DNA from: Oceanisphaera profunda
Lineage (GTDB): Bacteria > Pseudomonadota > Gammaproteobacteria > Enterobacterales > Aeromonadaceae
Direction: 5' to 3'
Length of the DNA stretch: 64,000 nucleotides
NCBI RefSeq assembly: GCF_002157895.1
Contig: NZ_CP021377.1
Span: 2,170,001 to 2,234,000, forward strand
Every line of letters starts with the position of its first letter. Position 1 is the first letter of the stretch. Shown in pieces: positions 36,352 to 46,202 of this stretch. A program made the position numbers and the translations under genes. The notes under the pieces are model-generated. The model saw only the letters and a list, made by a program, of their open reading frames with translations. It did not search any database and was not told the origin of the DNA.

Positions 36352-37812
36352 TTACAACAGGCGTTTGCGCTGATTGGAAGGGGGGATGGCCAACGACTCA
36401 CGATACTTGGCTATGGTCCGTCTTGCCACCTGTATCCCCTGTTCGGCTAATAATTGTGCGATTTTACTGTCGCTCAACGGCTTAACCGGGTTTTCTGCCC
36501 CGACTAATTTCTTAATGAAGGCACGAATCGCCGTAGAAGAGCATTCTCCGCCACTTTCGGTAGCCACATGGCTAGAGAAAAAATATTTTAACTCAAACAC
36601 ACCCTTGGGCGAATGCAGAAATTTTTGAGTGGTGACGCGGGAAATAGTCGACTCGTGCATCTCAACCACTTCCGCTACTTGATTGAGTACCATGGGTTTC
36701 ATGGCCTCGGCTCCATACTCAAAGAATGCCTGTTGTTGGTCGACAATACAATTAGCAACCTTGAGCAAGGTCTCATTTCTGCTTTCTAAGCTTTTGATAA
36801 ACCACTTCGCATCTTGGGTATGTTGGCGAATAAACTGGCCGTCGCTACCTTGTTTGCTCTGGCCCATGGCTGCATAGGTTTGATTTAACCGCACCTTGGG
36901 CAGCGCCTCCATATTGAGCTCGGCGGTCCACACCCCTTGCTGTTTGGTGACCACCACATCAGGGATCACATATTCAGATTCATGTTGCAGCAGGTTATTA
37001 CCAGGCCTAGGTTCAAGTTGCTGAATTAAGGCCAATACATCTCTAAGCTCATCTTCTTTCAGCTTGGTCAGGCGCTGCAAAGTGCGATAGTCGCGATTGC
37101 CCAGTAAGTCCATGTGCTGTTCAATCAGCAGCTGTGCCTCGGTTAACCAAGGCGTGGTGACGGGCAGGGCTTCCAGCTGAATACGCAAACATTCTTGTAC
37201 GCTGCGCGCCGCCACGCCTAGAGGATCAAAATGCTGAATACGCTTCAGTACCGCCTCTATTTCGTCGGCTTCTATCTGCTGCTCGCCACCGCTGACACTC
37301 GCCAAAATGCCGTCTATATCCAGGCTTAAATAACCGGCTTCATCGATGGCATCGATAATGGCGAGCGCTATGGCTTGGTCGGTTTCGCTAAAGGGCGTGA
37401 GCTGCATCTGCCACAACAGATAATCTTGCAGGGTTTCGGTGGTTTCGCCTTGATAGACGGTGTCTTCTAACCCAGCGGGCAGGCCGCCGGTGCCGCTGGT
37501 GCCCGCCGAGGCGGTATAAATATCATCCCACTGGGTGTCCATGGGCATCTCGTCAGACAAAGTGTGCTGTTCCATGGCTTTGTCGGTGGCCAGCTGCTCA
37601 TCTGGGCTGCTGGGCTGCTGCTCGAGTTCAGCGTCGTCATACTCGAGCGCTTCGGCTTCTTCTTGCTCGAGTAGCGGATTATTTTCTAGCGCCAATTGAA
37701 TTTCTTGCTGCAGCTCTAGCGTTGACAGCTGCAAAAGGCGAATGGCCTGTTGCAGCTGCGGCGTCATGGTCAGCTGCTGACCCATACGTAATTGAAGAGT
37801 TGGCTTTAACAA
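36352..37812 (-). CDS. rpoN: RNA polymerase sigma-54 factor
   Basis: Sigma-54, needed for enhancer-dependent promoters. 486 residues: region I (Gln/Leu-rich, [24 protein letters not shown]), an acidic region II (about 50-105), the core-binding region and the RpoN box [15 protein letters not shown] near the C-terminus. The start is TTG at 37812 with GGGAGG nine bases upstream; the first in-frame ATG lies inside conserved region I (residue 10), so the TTG is well supported. The leader has three AGGACTTTT copies (see below). Lies 186 bp after lptB. Confidence 0.97.
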   Translation of the reverse strand: MLKPTLQLRMGQQLTMTPQLQQAIRLLQLSTLELQQEIQLALENNPLLEQEEAEALEYDDAELEQQPSSPDEQLATDKAMEQHTLSDEMPMDTQWDDIYTASAGTSGTGGLPAGLEDTVYQGETTETLQDYLLWQMQLTPFSETDQAIALAIIDAIDEAGYLSLDIDGILASVSGGEQQIEADEIEAVLKRIQHFDPLGVAARSVQECLRIQLEALPVTTPWLTEAQLLIEQHMDLLGNRDYRTLQRLTKLKEDELRDVLALIQQLEPRPGNNLLQHESEYVIPDVVVTKQQGVWTAELNMEALPKVRLNQTYAAMGQSKQGSDGQFIRQHTQDAKWFIKSLESRNETLLKVANCIVDQQQAFFEYGAEAMKPMVLNQVAEVVEMHESTISRVTTQKFLHSPKGVFELKYFFSSHVATESGGECSSTAIRAFIKKLVGAENPVKPLSDSKIAQLLAEQGIQVARRTIAKYRESLAIPPSNQRKRLL

Positions 37813-37815
37813 AGA

Positions 37816-37857
37816 AAAAGTCCTCCCAAAAGTCCTTCCATATCCATCAAAAGTCCT
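37816..37857 (-). repeat. Triple AGGACTTTT direct repeat in the rpoN leader
   Basis: On the minus strand AGGACTTTT occurs three times (complement AAAAGTCCT at 37816-37824, 37828-37836, 37849-37857), the first copy overlapping the GGGAGG Shine-Dalgarno of rpoN. With a GATGGATATGGA stretch the leader carries at least four GGA motifs, the CsrA-type recognition core. Confidence 0.6.
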
Positions 37858-37940
37858 TTTATCTCAAGCGCACAGGAGGTTAGCGGCATCGCTATAAACG
37901 CGATTCACCTACAGGCGGAATAACCTTATCCTTAAAAACC

Positions 37941-38015
37941 ATAGGTTTAATAAGTACAGGCTTAATAACCACAGACTTAATAACTCAAAGCTTAATAACT
38001 ACAGGCTGAATTGCT
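37941..38015. repeat. 15-bp minisatellite, five units, derived from the lptB 3' end
   Basis: Five consecutive 15-bp units: ATAGGTTTAATAAGT, ACAGGCTTAATAACC, ACAGACTTAATAACT, CAAAGCTTAATAACT, ACAGGCTGAATTGCT. The last unit encodes the LptB C-terminus and stop (37999-38001), so the array looks like a tandem duplication of the lptB tail into the lptB-rpoN spacer. Confidence 0.8.
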
Positions 38016-38724
38016 CACCCAAATAGACTTTCTTCACCTGCTCATTGGCTAAGATTTCAGCGGGGGTGCCCGCAGCAATACGGTGACCGTGGCTAACGAT
38101 ATAGGCCCGCTCGCATACATCCAGTGTTTCACGCACGTTATGATCGGTGATCAAGACGCCTAAGCCGCGATCCCGCAGATGTAAGATAATTTTTTTGATA
38201 TCTAACACCGAAATGGGGTCGACGCCGGCAAAGGGCTCATCCAAAAGAATAAAGCGCGGATCCGCGGCTAACGCGCGGGCTATTTCGACCCGTCTGCGTT
38301 CACCACCGGATAAGCTCATGCCCATGCTGTCACGAATATGGGTGATATTAAATTCTTCGAGCAACTGCTCCATCTTTTCTTCACGCTCCACGGCGCTTAA
38401 ATTTTTACGAGTTTCGAGCACCGCCATAATATTATTGGCCACGCTTAAGCGGCGAAAAATAGAGGCTTCTTGGGGCAAATAGCCAATGCCGGAGCGGGCG
38501 CGCACGTGCATGGGTTGATGACTGATATCTTGATCATCAATAGTAATGCTGCCCGCATCTCGCTGCACTAAGCCCACTATCATATAAAAAGAGGTGGTTT
38601 TGCCGGCACCATTAGGGCCCAGTAAACCAACGATTTGGCCAGTTTTGACGGTAAGGCTAACATCAGCCACCACTTGGCGGCCTTTATAACTTTTTTGTAA
38701 TCCGCGCGCTTTTAAGGTCGCCAT
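37999..38724 (-). CDS. lptB: LPS export ABC transporter ATP-binding protein LptB
   Basis: Cytoplasmic ATPase of LptB2FGC, which extracts LPS from the inner membrane. 241 residues: Walker [10 protein letters not shown] (about 35), Q-loop, signature [15 protein letters not shown], Walker [15 protein letters not shown]-loop ITDHNVRE. Ends EQFSL, comparable to the E. coli tail. Two bases after lptA, and the 3' end is contained in a minisatellite. Confidence 0.97.
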   Translation of the reverse strand: MATLKARGLQKSYKGRQVVADVSLTVKTGQIVGLLGPNGAGKTTSFYMIVGLVQRDAGSITIDDQDISHQPMHVRARSGIGYLPQEASIFRRLSVANNIMAVLETRKNLSAVEREEKMEQLLEEFNITHIRDSMGMSLSGGERRRVEIARALAADPRFILLDEPFAGVDPISVLDIKKIILHLRDRGLGVLITDHNVRETLDVCERAYIVSHGHRIAAGTPAEILANEQVKKVYLGEQFSL

Positions 38725-38726
38725 GA

Positions 38727-39257
38727 TCAGGGTTTAGCCTCTTTGTTATTCATATTCTGCAGCTGCTCGGGCAAGAAGATAGTTTTAACCCGCCCCGAGC
38801 TGCCTTGGCCTTCGGCTTCCATCTGTTCTTTATCGATGTAGTAGCGAATGCGATAACCGGTGACTATGTTGTCATTTTGCTTAAGCTCGGCATCTTTGAG
38901 CAGCGTAATAGTGCGGGTCCGAATGTCGTAGGTGATCTGCTTGGCTTTGGCTTGCACCGGCTGGCCGCTGTCCAATACCTGATAATAAGTGGCCGGTGAA
39001 CCGTAGGCGGTCATGGTTTGTAAGCCCTTGTCGTTACGGGTGACCACCAGCTTGCTGGCACGCACATCGAGGGTGCCTTGTTTCACGACCACATTATCGG
39101 TAAAGGTCACTTTATTTGAGGCCAGCTCTACCAGCTGGCTGCCTGAGTCTATGGTGACCGGTTCTTTATAATCAGATTCTTTAGCGCCAGCCACATTGAT
39201 GCCCAGCGCTAATAGGCCAACTAGGCTAAGGAGTCGTGTAGGTTGCCTGAGTATCAT
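38727..39257 (-). CDS. lptA: LPS transport periplasmic protein LptA
   Basis: Periplasmic beta-jellyroll bridge carrying LPS from LptC to LptD. 176 residues from ATG 39257 ([19 protein letters not shown]), a signal peptide ending at VAGA, then an OstA domain with [23 protein letters not shown]. The ORF extends upstream to 39302, but the extra 15 residues lie inside lptC and spoil the signal peptide. The chosen start overlaps the lptC end by 32 nt. Confidence 0.94.
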   Translation of the reverse strand: MILRQPTRLLSLVGLLALGINVAGAKESDYKEPVTIDSGSQLVELASNKVTFTDNVVVKQGTLDVRASKLVVTRNDKGLQTMTAYGSPATYYQVLDSGQPVQAKAKQITYDIRTRTITLLKDAELKQNDNIVTGYRIRYYIDKEQMEAEGQGSSGRVKTIFLPEQLQNMNNKEAKP

Positions 39258-39774
39258 GCAGTAGTTCCACCGTTTGTTGATCAATCTGTCCCAGTAACCC
39301 AAGGCCTGTAGCCTGGTAATTGGGGCTGCTCAGTGTTACCGCTCGATTAGAGCGTAGCTGATTATTTGTAAAATCCAGTTCCAGATATTCGGTATTCAGG
39401 GTCTTGATCACCGCATCTGGCTGCAGACCTTTGCCCACCACGCTGCCATTTAAGATGGCATTGTCATTGGTGTTGATCATGCCCTCGTCACCACTGAGCT
39501 GCCATTGAGGCTTACCATCAGGGGAATAGAGCAAGATAACAGGTTTTTCCATTATGGTCATGGTCAGCGGTTCGTAGTGCTCAGCATACTCGGCGGTTAA
39601 GCCACGATAGGGCAAGCCTAGTTGATTGTATTGCACACTTTGTAGATTTTTAGCAATAAAATCAGGCTGATAGTCTTGTTGATTGGCGGGCTGGTCGCTC
39701 AGCGGCTTAAACCATTGCCAACAAATTAACCCCAGCACAAACAAGGCACCAAAGGCGATCGTCTGGCGGCTCAT
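39226..39774 (-). CDS. lptC: LPS export protein LptC
   Basis: Bitopic inner-membrane protein linking LptBFG to LptA. 182 residues from ATG 39774 (MSRQTIAFGALFVLGLICWQW), one N-terminal helix, then a jellyroll OstA-like domain (GLPYRGLTAEYAEHYEPLTM, DNAILNGSVVGKGLQ). The start shares ATGA with the kdsC stop, which supports it over the longer ORF (39831). Confidence 0.94.
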   Translation of the reverse strand: MSRQTIAFGALFVLGLICWQWFKPLSDQPANQQDYQPDFIAKNLQSVQYNQLGLPYRGLTAEYAEHYEPLTMTIMEKPVILLYSPDGKPQWQLSGDEGMINTNDNAILNGSVVGKGLQPDAVIKTLNTEYLELDFTNNQLRSNRAVTLSSPNYQATGLGLLGQIDQQTVELLHDTQATYTTP

Positions 39775-40322
39775 ACGCTCATGCCTTGGGCGAGATGCAA
39801 AATACCGCGCGCTTCTAGCATAAGGTCGCACAGTTCACGCACACAACCACGGCCACCTGCCAGTTGCGTCACATAATCCGCCCGCTGGCGCACTAAAGGA
39901 TGGGCATCACTAACTGCAACGCCTAAACCACATAGTTCCATCACCGTTAAGTCGACCACGTCGTCGCCAATGTAGGCCACTTGCTCAGCGTTAAGGTTTA
40001 AGTCTGTGAGCAAGGCGTTAAAGCTAAGGCGTTTATCACTTTGGCCTTGATAGACATGCTTAACGCCAAGGGCTGCCATGCGATCCGCGACGATGCGTGA
40101 GTCGCGACCGGTAATAATGGCCACTTCTATGCCCGCATTGATCAGCGCTTTCATGCCAAAACCGTCTTTGGTATTAAAGGTTTTAAATTCTTCGCCTTGA
40201 TTGCCTAAATAAATTAGGCCATCAGATAGCACGCCGTCCACATCACAAATCAGCAACCGGATTTGGCTTAAGCGCAGCCAAACGCTGCGGTCAATGGGGC
40301 CATAAAGGGCAGATTGTTCCAT
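39771..40322 (-). CDS. kdsC: 3-deoxy-D-manno-octulosonate 8-phosphate phosphatase KdsC
   Basis: HAD-family enzyme that removes phosphate from KDO-8-P in LPS inner-core synthesis. 183 residues: ICDVDGVLSDGLIY (nucleophile Asp), IITGRDSRIV and GDDVVDLTVMELCGLGVAVSDA. Its start overlaps the kdsD stop (TAATG) and its end overlaps lptC, so the LPS genes are tightly coupled. Confidence 0.96.
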   Translation of the reverse strand: MEQSALYGPIDRSVWLRLSQIRLLICDVDGVLSDGLIYLGNQGEEFKTFNTKDGFGMKALINAGIEVAIITGRDSRIVADRMAALGVKHVYQGQSDKRLSFNALLTDLNLNAEQVAYIGDDVVDLTVMELCGLGVAVSDAHPLVRQRADYVTQLAGGRGCVRELCDLMLEARGILHLAQGMSV

Positions 40323-41296
40323 TAGATCACTCCTGCCAGTAATAAGTCGTGCATATTAAAGGCGCCTATCGGGTGTTGCTCGTCATCGAGCACTAAGAGG
40401 CCGCTAATTTTCTTTTCTTCCATTAATTGTACCGCTTCTGCGGCCAACATATTGGCATGCACTGTGGTGCACTTAGCACTCATCACTTGATCGATAGTGG
40501 TGGTGTGGACATCAATTTTTTGATCCAGCGTACGACGCAAGTCGCCATCCGTATAGACACCGGCCAACTTTTGTTGGTCATCTACGACCGCAGTAAAGCC
40601 CAAGCCGCTGCGACCAATCTCCAGCAGCGCATCTATGATCAGCGTGCTAAGGCCTACTTTAGGCACCAGATGTTCTTTATGCATTAGGTCGCTCACACGC
40701 AGCAGTAAGCGTTTACCTAAGGCGCCGCCCGGGTGGCTAAGGGCAAAGTCGTTGGCGGTAAAGCCGCGTGCTTCTAATAAAGAGACGGCTAGTGCGTCGC
40801 CCATCACTAAGGCTGCTGTGGTGCTGGCGGTAGGCGCTAAACCTAGTGGGCAAGCTTCTTGCTCGACTCGAGTGCATAAATGCACATTGGCTTCACGGGC
40901 CATGGTGGAGTTGATGTTACCGGTTAGGCAGATCAAGGGAATGGCGCGGCGTTTAAGCACCGGCAGCAGCGAGATAATTTCACTGCTCTCGCCGGAGTTA
41001 GACAAAGCCAGCACCACATCTTGTTTGCCGATCATGCCCAGATCCCCATGACTGGCTTCTCCCGGATGCATAAAAAACGCCGGCGTGCCGGTGCTGGCCA
41101 AGGTGGCGGCAATTTTATGAGCAATGTGCCCCGACTTGCCCATACCGGTGACGATAATTTTACCTGGGCAGTCAAAGATTAATTGGCAGGCCAGAGTAAA
41201 GGTGTGATCTAAATATTGATAAAGGCCGTCTATGGCCGCCTTTTCAATATCCAGCACGCGTCGGGCGGTTTCTTGGTAGTCAAATTCAACAGTCAT
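40322..41296 (-). CDS. kdsD: D-arabinose 5-phosphate isomerase KdsD
   Basis: Converts ribulose-5-P to arabinose-5-P, the first step to KDO. 324 residues: an SIS domain (VTGMGKSGHIAHKIAATLASTGTPA, SNSGESSEI) followed by two CBS domains (about 205-324). First gene of the minus-strand kdsD-kdsC-lptCAB-rpoN-hpf-ptsN-rapZ-npr run; ATG 41296 has GGAGAA upstream. Divergent from the mla operon. Confidence 0.96.
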   Translation of the reverse strand: MTVEFDYQETARRVLDIEKAAIDGLYQYLDHTFTLACQLIFDCPGKIIVTGMGKSGHIAHKIAATLASTGTPAFFMHPGEASHGDLGMIGKQDVVLALSNSGESSEIISLLPVLKRRAIPLICLTGNINSTMAREANVHLCTRVEQEACPLGLAPTASTTAALVMGDALAVSLLEARGFTANDFALSHPGGALGKRLLLRVSDLMHKEHLVPKVGLSTLIIDALLEIGRSGLGFTAVVDDQQKLAGVYTDGDLRRTLDQKIDVHTTTIDQVMSAKCTTVHANMLAAEAVQLMEEKKISGLLVLDDEQHPIGAFNMHDLLLAGVI

Positions 41297-41446
41297 GGCG
41301 TTCTCCGAGCTTAAGGCTGTGCCATTATAGAAAAGCCGGTGGCGATAAGCGACTAAATACCGTTAGGGGAGGCGTGAGGGGGGCGCTATAAAGGCATGCG
41401 AGCGTCAGGGCTGGGCGCTTGGCGCTGGATGTTCAGTGCTTTTGAG

Positions 41447-41475
41447 TTGCCGATCTCACGGGGAAGCCATACAAT
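41447..41475 (+). promoter_or_regulatory. Promoter of the mla operon
   Basis: TTGCCG (41447-41452), 17 bp, TACAAT (41470-41475). Transcription would start near 41482, about 20 nt before the mlaF TTG, and downstream of the alternative ATG at 41396, which argues against that ATG. Confidence 0.6.
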
Positions 41476-41500
41476 TCCTTCTTTTCATTGGGGAATCCGT

Positions 41501-42301
41501 TTGAGCCAGAACCTTGTTGAAATAAAGGATCTCTGCTTTAGCCATGGTGAGCGAACCTTATACGATGGCATCAGTTTGCAGATCCCTAAAGGTAAAATTA
41601 CCGCCATTATGGGCCCCAGCGGCATCGGTAAAACCACCATGCTGCGCCTGATTGGCGGCCAGATTAAACCCAGCAGCGGTGAAATCCTATTTGATGGTCA
41701 GTCCATTCCCAAGATGGGCCGGGCGCGTTTATATGAACAACGCCAGCGCATGGGCATGTTATTTCAAAGTGGCGCGCTGTTTACCGGTATGTCGGTGTTC
41801 GATAACGTGGCTTTTTCGCTGCGCGAGCACAGTGGCTTTCCTGAAGCCATGATCCACACACTAGTGATGATGAAACTAGAAGCGGTGGGCTTGCGCGGTG
41901 CGGCAGATTTAATGCCTGCTGAGTTGTCCGGTGGCATGGCTCGCCGTGTGGCCTTGGCCCGCGCCATTGCCCATGATCCCGAGTTAATCATGTACGATGA
42001 GCCTTTTGCCGGTCAGGATCCAATCAGCATGGCGGTACTGGTAAAGCTTATCGCCGAGCTAAATAAAGCCCAAGGTTTAACCTCGATTGTGGTAACCCAC
42101 GATGTAGACGAGGCGCTGGGCATTGCCGATTATGCCTACGTGATTGCCAATAAAAAGGTGATTGCCGCCGGCACCCCTGATGAGCTGCGCCACAGCACAG
42201 ACGCGCAATTGGTACAGTTTTTAGAAGGTCAGGCGGATGGGCCAGTAGCATTTCATTATCCCGCACCGTCATTTAGGGAGTCGTTAGGCCATGTTAATTA
42301 A
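41501..42301 (+). CDS. mlaF: Phospholipid ABC transporter ATP-binding protein MlaF
   Basis: ATPase of the MlaFEDB complex that keeps the outer-membrane lipid asymmetry. From TTG 41501 ([15 protein letters not shown]) it is 266 aa, near the usual 269; GGGGA sits six bases upstream. The ORF opens earlier at ATG 41396, but that stretch contains a GC-rich dispersed repeat and lies upstream of the promoter. Walker [10 protein letters not shown], signature [14 protein letters not shown], Walker [15 protein letters not shown]. Overlaps mlaE by 11 nt. Confidence 0.94.
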   Translation: MSQNLVEIKDLCFSHGERTLYDGISLQIPKGKITAIMGPSGIGKTTMLRLIGGQIKPSSGEILFDGQSIPKMGRARLYEQRQRMGMLFQSGALFTGMSVFDNVAFSLREHSGFPEAMIHTLVMMKLEAVGLRGAADLMPAELSGGMARRVALARAIAHDPELIMYDEPFAGQDPISMAVLVKLIAELNKAQGLTSIVVTHDVDEALGIADYAYVIANKKVIAAGTPDELRHSTDAQLVQFLEGQADGPVAFHYPAPSFRESLGHVN

Positions 42302-43070
42302 TGTTATAGGTCGCCTCGGCCGCCAAGGCGTGGCCAGCCTTACTTCTGGTGGGCGCGCTGGCATCATGTTGGTGCAGGCCCTCATTGGTAAGCCACGACC
42401 GAAGAAACATTTTCCATTGCTGGTTGAGCAATTATACGTAGTGGGTGTGCAGTCGGTGGCCATTATCTTGGTATCCGGTCTGTTTATCGGCATGGTGCTG
42501 GCGCTACAAGGCTACAACGTCTTGGTAGACTTTGGTGCTGAGGGCATGCTGGGGCCATTAGTATCTTTATCTTTACTACGCGAATTAGGCCCTGTGGTGA
42601 CCGGTTTGCTGTTTGCGGGTCGTGCGGGCTCTGCGTTAACGGCTGAGCTTGGCTTAATGAAAAGCACCGAGCAGTTATCTAGCCTGGAAATGATGGGTGT
42701 TGACCCACTGCGTCGCGTCGTCGCGCCGCGTTTTTGGGCTGGCATGATCAGCATGCCGCTGTTAGCGCTGATGTTTAGCCTAGTGGGTATCTGGGGTGCC
42801 AAGCTGGTGGGCGTAGATTGGTTAGGCGTTGATGCCGGCGGTTTTTGGTCGGCCATGCAAGCGGCAGTAGATTTTAAACAAGACATTATGCAAGGCTTTA
42901 TCAAGACGATGGTGTTTGCCTTGGTAGTAACCTGGATTGCTTTGTTTAACGGTTATGATGCTAAGCCCACGGCGGCCGGCATCAGTCAGGCCACGACGCG
43001 TACCGTGGTTCATTCTTCTTTGGCGGTATTGGGGCTAGATTTCGTGCTCACCGTCGTTATGTTTGGATAA
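42291..43070 (+). CDS. mlaE: Phospholipid ABC transporter permease MlaE
   Basis: Inner-membrane permease of the canonical Mla system. 259 residues with five or six hydrophobic segments and the family stretch [43 protein letters not shown]. No STAS domain, unlike the homologue at 2240; MlaB is encoded separately at 44213. Start ATG 42291. Confidence 0.96.
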   Translation: MLINVIGRLGRQGVASLTSGGRAGIMLVQALIGKPRPKKHFPLLVEQLYVVGVQSVAIILVSGLFIGMVLALQGYNVLVDFGAEGMLGPLVSLSLLRELGPVVTGLLFAGRAGSALTAELGLMKSTEQLSSLEMMGVDPLRRVVAPRFWAGMISMPLLALMFSLVGIWGAKLVGVDWLGVDAGGFWSAMQAAVDFKQDIMQGFIKTMVFALVVTWIALFNGYDAKPTAAGISQATTRTVVHSSLAVLGLDFVLTVVMFG

Positions 43071-43076
43071 ATAGTG

Positions 43077-43550
43077 ATGAAATACAGCAAACTGGAATTC
43101 AGTGTTGGCTGCTTTATGTTAGCCGGAATTGGCGCCTTACTTTTACTCGCTTTTAAAGTGGCGGGCATTAATGTACAAGGCCAAGGAGAAAGTTATACCC
43201 TCTATGCTAAGTTCGATAATATTGGTGGCTTAAAAGCCCGCTCGCCAGTCAAAGTCGGGGGCGTGGTGGTGGGGCGCGTGAGTAACATTAGCTTGGACGC
43301 CAAAGATCAAACCCCAGTGGTGACCTTAAGCGTGAATAGCAATGCGGGAGAATTCTCACAAAGTAGTACCGCCGCCATTCAAACTTCTGGCCTGTTAGGC
43401 GAGCAGTATCTGGCGTTAAGCCCAGGCTTTATTGATGAAGATATGGGTATTGGCATGCTCAAGGATGGTGATTTTATTGGCGACACTCAATCAGCCTTGG
43501 TACTGGAAGAGTTGATCGGTAAGTTCATATATTCAATTGGTGATAAATAA
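43077..43550 (+). CDS. mlaD: Phospholipid-binding MCE protein MlaD
   Basis: Hexameric MCE ring protein of the Mla system. 157 residues from ATG 43077 (MKYSKLEFSVGCFML); a GTG at 43074 would add one residue. One N-terminal helix (about 9-27), then the MCE domain with YAKFDNIGGLKARSPVKVGGVVVGRV. It lacks the long helical tail of the paralogue at 4236. Confidence 0.95.
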   Translation: MKYSKLEFSVGCFMLAGIGALLLLAFKVAGINVQGQGESYTLYAKFDNIGGLKARSPVKVGGVVVGRVSNISLDAKDQTPVVTLSVNSNAGEFSQSSTAAIQTSGLLGEQYLALSPGFIDEDMGIGMLKDGDFIGDTQSALVLEELIGKFIYSIGDK

Positions 43551-43577
43551 GCCACCACAAATGCTTAGGAGCAATGC

Positions 43578-44216
43578 ATGAAAAAATTATTAATATCAGG
43601 ACTATTAGTCCTAGCAGGTACTTGGGCGCCCTTAGTCAGTGCGTTGACATTGAACGAACCTTACCAGCTGATGACTGAGGTCGCACAAAACACCTTTGAT
43701 CGACTGAACAGCGAACAACGCCAGATCAAAGCCGACCCTAAATACTTACGCACCATAGTGCGTGAAGAAATGCTGCCCGGCGTGGATGTGCGCTTTTCGG
43801 CGTTTCGCGTGATAGGCAAGCAGCTCAACAACACTACACCGGCCCAGCGTGATGCGTTTGTGAATGCTTTTAGTGAGTACTTAGTAGTGACCTATGCGGA
43901 TGCCTTAGCCGCCTATGACCAGCAAACTTTAGATATTGGCAAAGGTAACGTGGGTAAAGACGACCAGTTGGTGTCTATTCCGGTTAGCGTGTTAGAGCCG
44001 AATAAACCGACCATTAACCTTGAATTTAAACTGCGTAAAAACAACCGCACCGGCGAGTGGAAGGTGTTTGATATGATAGCCGAGGGCATTAGTTTGCTGT
44101 CTGCTAAGCAGTCTGAGTTGAGCGGTCTTATCCGTCAAAAAGGCATCGATAACGTTACTCAAGACTTATTGGCGCACACCAATAAGCCGGTGACGGCGCT
44201 GGAACGTAAAGAATGA
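43578..44216 (+). CDS. mlaC: Phospholipid-binding periplasmic protein MlaC
   Basis: Soluble carrier shuttling phospholipids between MlaD and the MlaA-porin complex. 212 residues with a signal peptide (MKKLLISGLLVLAG to VSA) and MlaC-family segments VREEMLPGVDVRFSAFRVIGKQ and DAFVNAFSEYLVVTYADAL. It is 27 bp after mlaD, with AGGAG upstream, and overlaps mlaB by 4 nt. Confidence 0.96.
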   Translation: MKKLLISGLLVLAGTWAPLVSALTLNEPYQLMTEVAQNTFDRLNSEQRQIKADPKYLRTIVREEMLPGVDVRFSAFRVIGKQLNNTTPAQRDAFVNAFSEYLVVTYADALAAYDQQTLDIGKGNVGKDDQLVSIPVSVLEPNKPTINLEFKLRKNNRTGEWKVFDMIAEGISLLSAKQSELSGLIRQKGIDNVTQDLLAHTNKPVTALERKE

Positions 44217-44509
44217 AATTGAGCCAGCCATTAACCCTGCCATTAACTAAAGCGCAATTGCCCACATATTGGGCTCAGCGTGCCGAGCTGTTTAGCCAAA
44301 ATAAAGCAGACTTAAGCGCAGTGCGTGAGATTGACTCAATTGGCTTGGCGTTTTTGGTACAGTGGAGTCAGTCGTTGGCCGCGGATGCGCGGCCATTAAC
44401 GCTGTCTACGCCGCCAGCGAGTTTTTATCCGCTGGCCGATTTATATGGCGTCGGTGAATTTTTTGCGCCGACCGATAACCTTGTCGAGAGCCAAAATGAG
44501 CCTGAATGA
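44213..44509 (+). CDS. mlaB: STAS-domain protein MlaB
   Basis: Cytoplasmic STAS subunit that stabilises MlaF. 98 residues; VREIDSIGLAFLVQW is the STAS helix-forming loop with the conserved Asp-Ser. ATG shares the mlaC stop (ATGA). It overlaps ibaG by 14 nt. Confidence 0.92.
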   Translation: MKLSQPLTLPLTKAQLPTYWAQRAELFSQNKADLSAVREIDSIGLAFLVQWSQSLAADARPLTLSTPPASFYPLADLYGVGEFFAPTDNLVESQNEPE

Positions 44510-44786
44510 ATCCAGTACTACTCAACAAAGTATTAATGAACAAGTAGAACAGTTATTGCGCCAAGCCTTGAGCTTGGACGAAGTGTATATCAAGAGCGAA
44601 GGCAGTCACTTTAACGTGATTGCGGTGTCAGCTGATTTTGCCGACATGAGCCGCCTTAAGCGGCAGCAGTCCATTAATGGTCCATTACGGGAATTGATTG
44701 CCGAAAATACCATTCATGCCCTGACCGTGAAGACCTTTACCCCTGAGCAATGGGCTCGGGAACGAAAATTTATTATGCCTTCCTAA
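44496..44786 (+). CDS. ibaG: BolA-like acid-stress protein IbaG
   Basis: BolA-family partner of monothiol glutaredoxin in iron-sulfur cluster trafficking. 96 residues from ATG 44496 (MSLNESSTTQQS); the ORF can be extended to 44445, but that lies within mlaB. The core LDEVYIKSEGSHFNVIAVS contains the family's conserved His; FVGMSRLKRQQ-type segment is seen as FADMSRLKRQQSI. A conserved gene before murA. Confidence 0.93.
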   Translation: MSLNESSTTQQSINEQVEQLLRQALSLDEVYIKSEGSHFNVIAVSADFADMSRLKRQQSINGPLRELIAENTIHALTVKTFTPEQWARERKFIMPS

Positions 44787-46055
<1,269 letters not shown>

Positions 46056-46084
46056 TACTTAGCTTTAAGCGGTCAGCTAAGATC

Positions 46085-46123
46085 AAAAAAGGGGTTAGGT
46101 GCTTTGCATCTAACCCCTTTTTT
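46085..46123 (+). terminator. Intrinsic terminator after murA
   Basis: GGGGTTAGGTGC (46091-46102) pairs with GCATCTAACCCC (46106-46117) with one G-T wobble and TTT loop, followed by TTTTTTT and preceded by six A. Confidence 0.92.
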
Positions 46124-46130
46124 ATCTTCT

Positions 46131-46198
46131 GTAGGGTCGAATTCATTCGACCTCTTTAATGTCTGGCATCATATTTGGTCGAATAAATTCGACCCTAC
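46131..46198. repeat. REPIN-like inverted repeat of the GTCGAAT family
   Basis: GTAGGGTCGAATTCATTCGA (46131-46150, plus CC) and its inverse ending GAATAAATTCGACCCTAC (46181-46198) form 22-bp arms with 21 matches around a 24-bp centre. Each arm is itself a palindrome (GGTCGAAT-ATTCGACC). It lies between the murA terminator and the degS stop, 5 bp from the latter. Confidence 0.8.
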
Positions 46199-46202
46199 AC
46201 GC

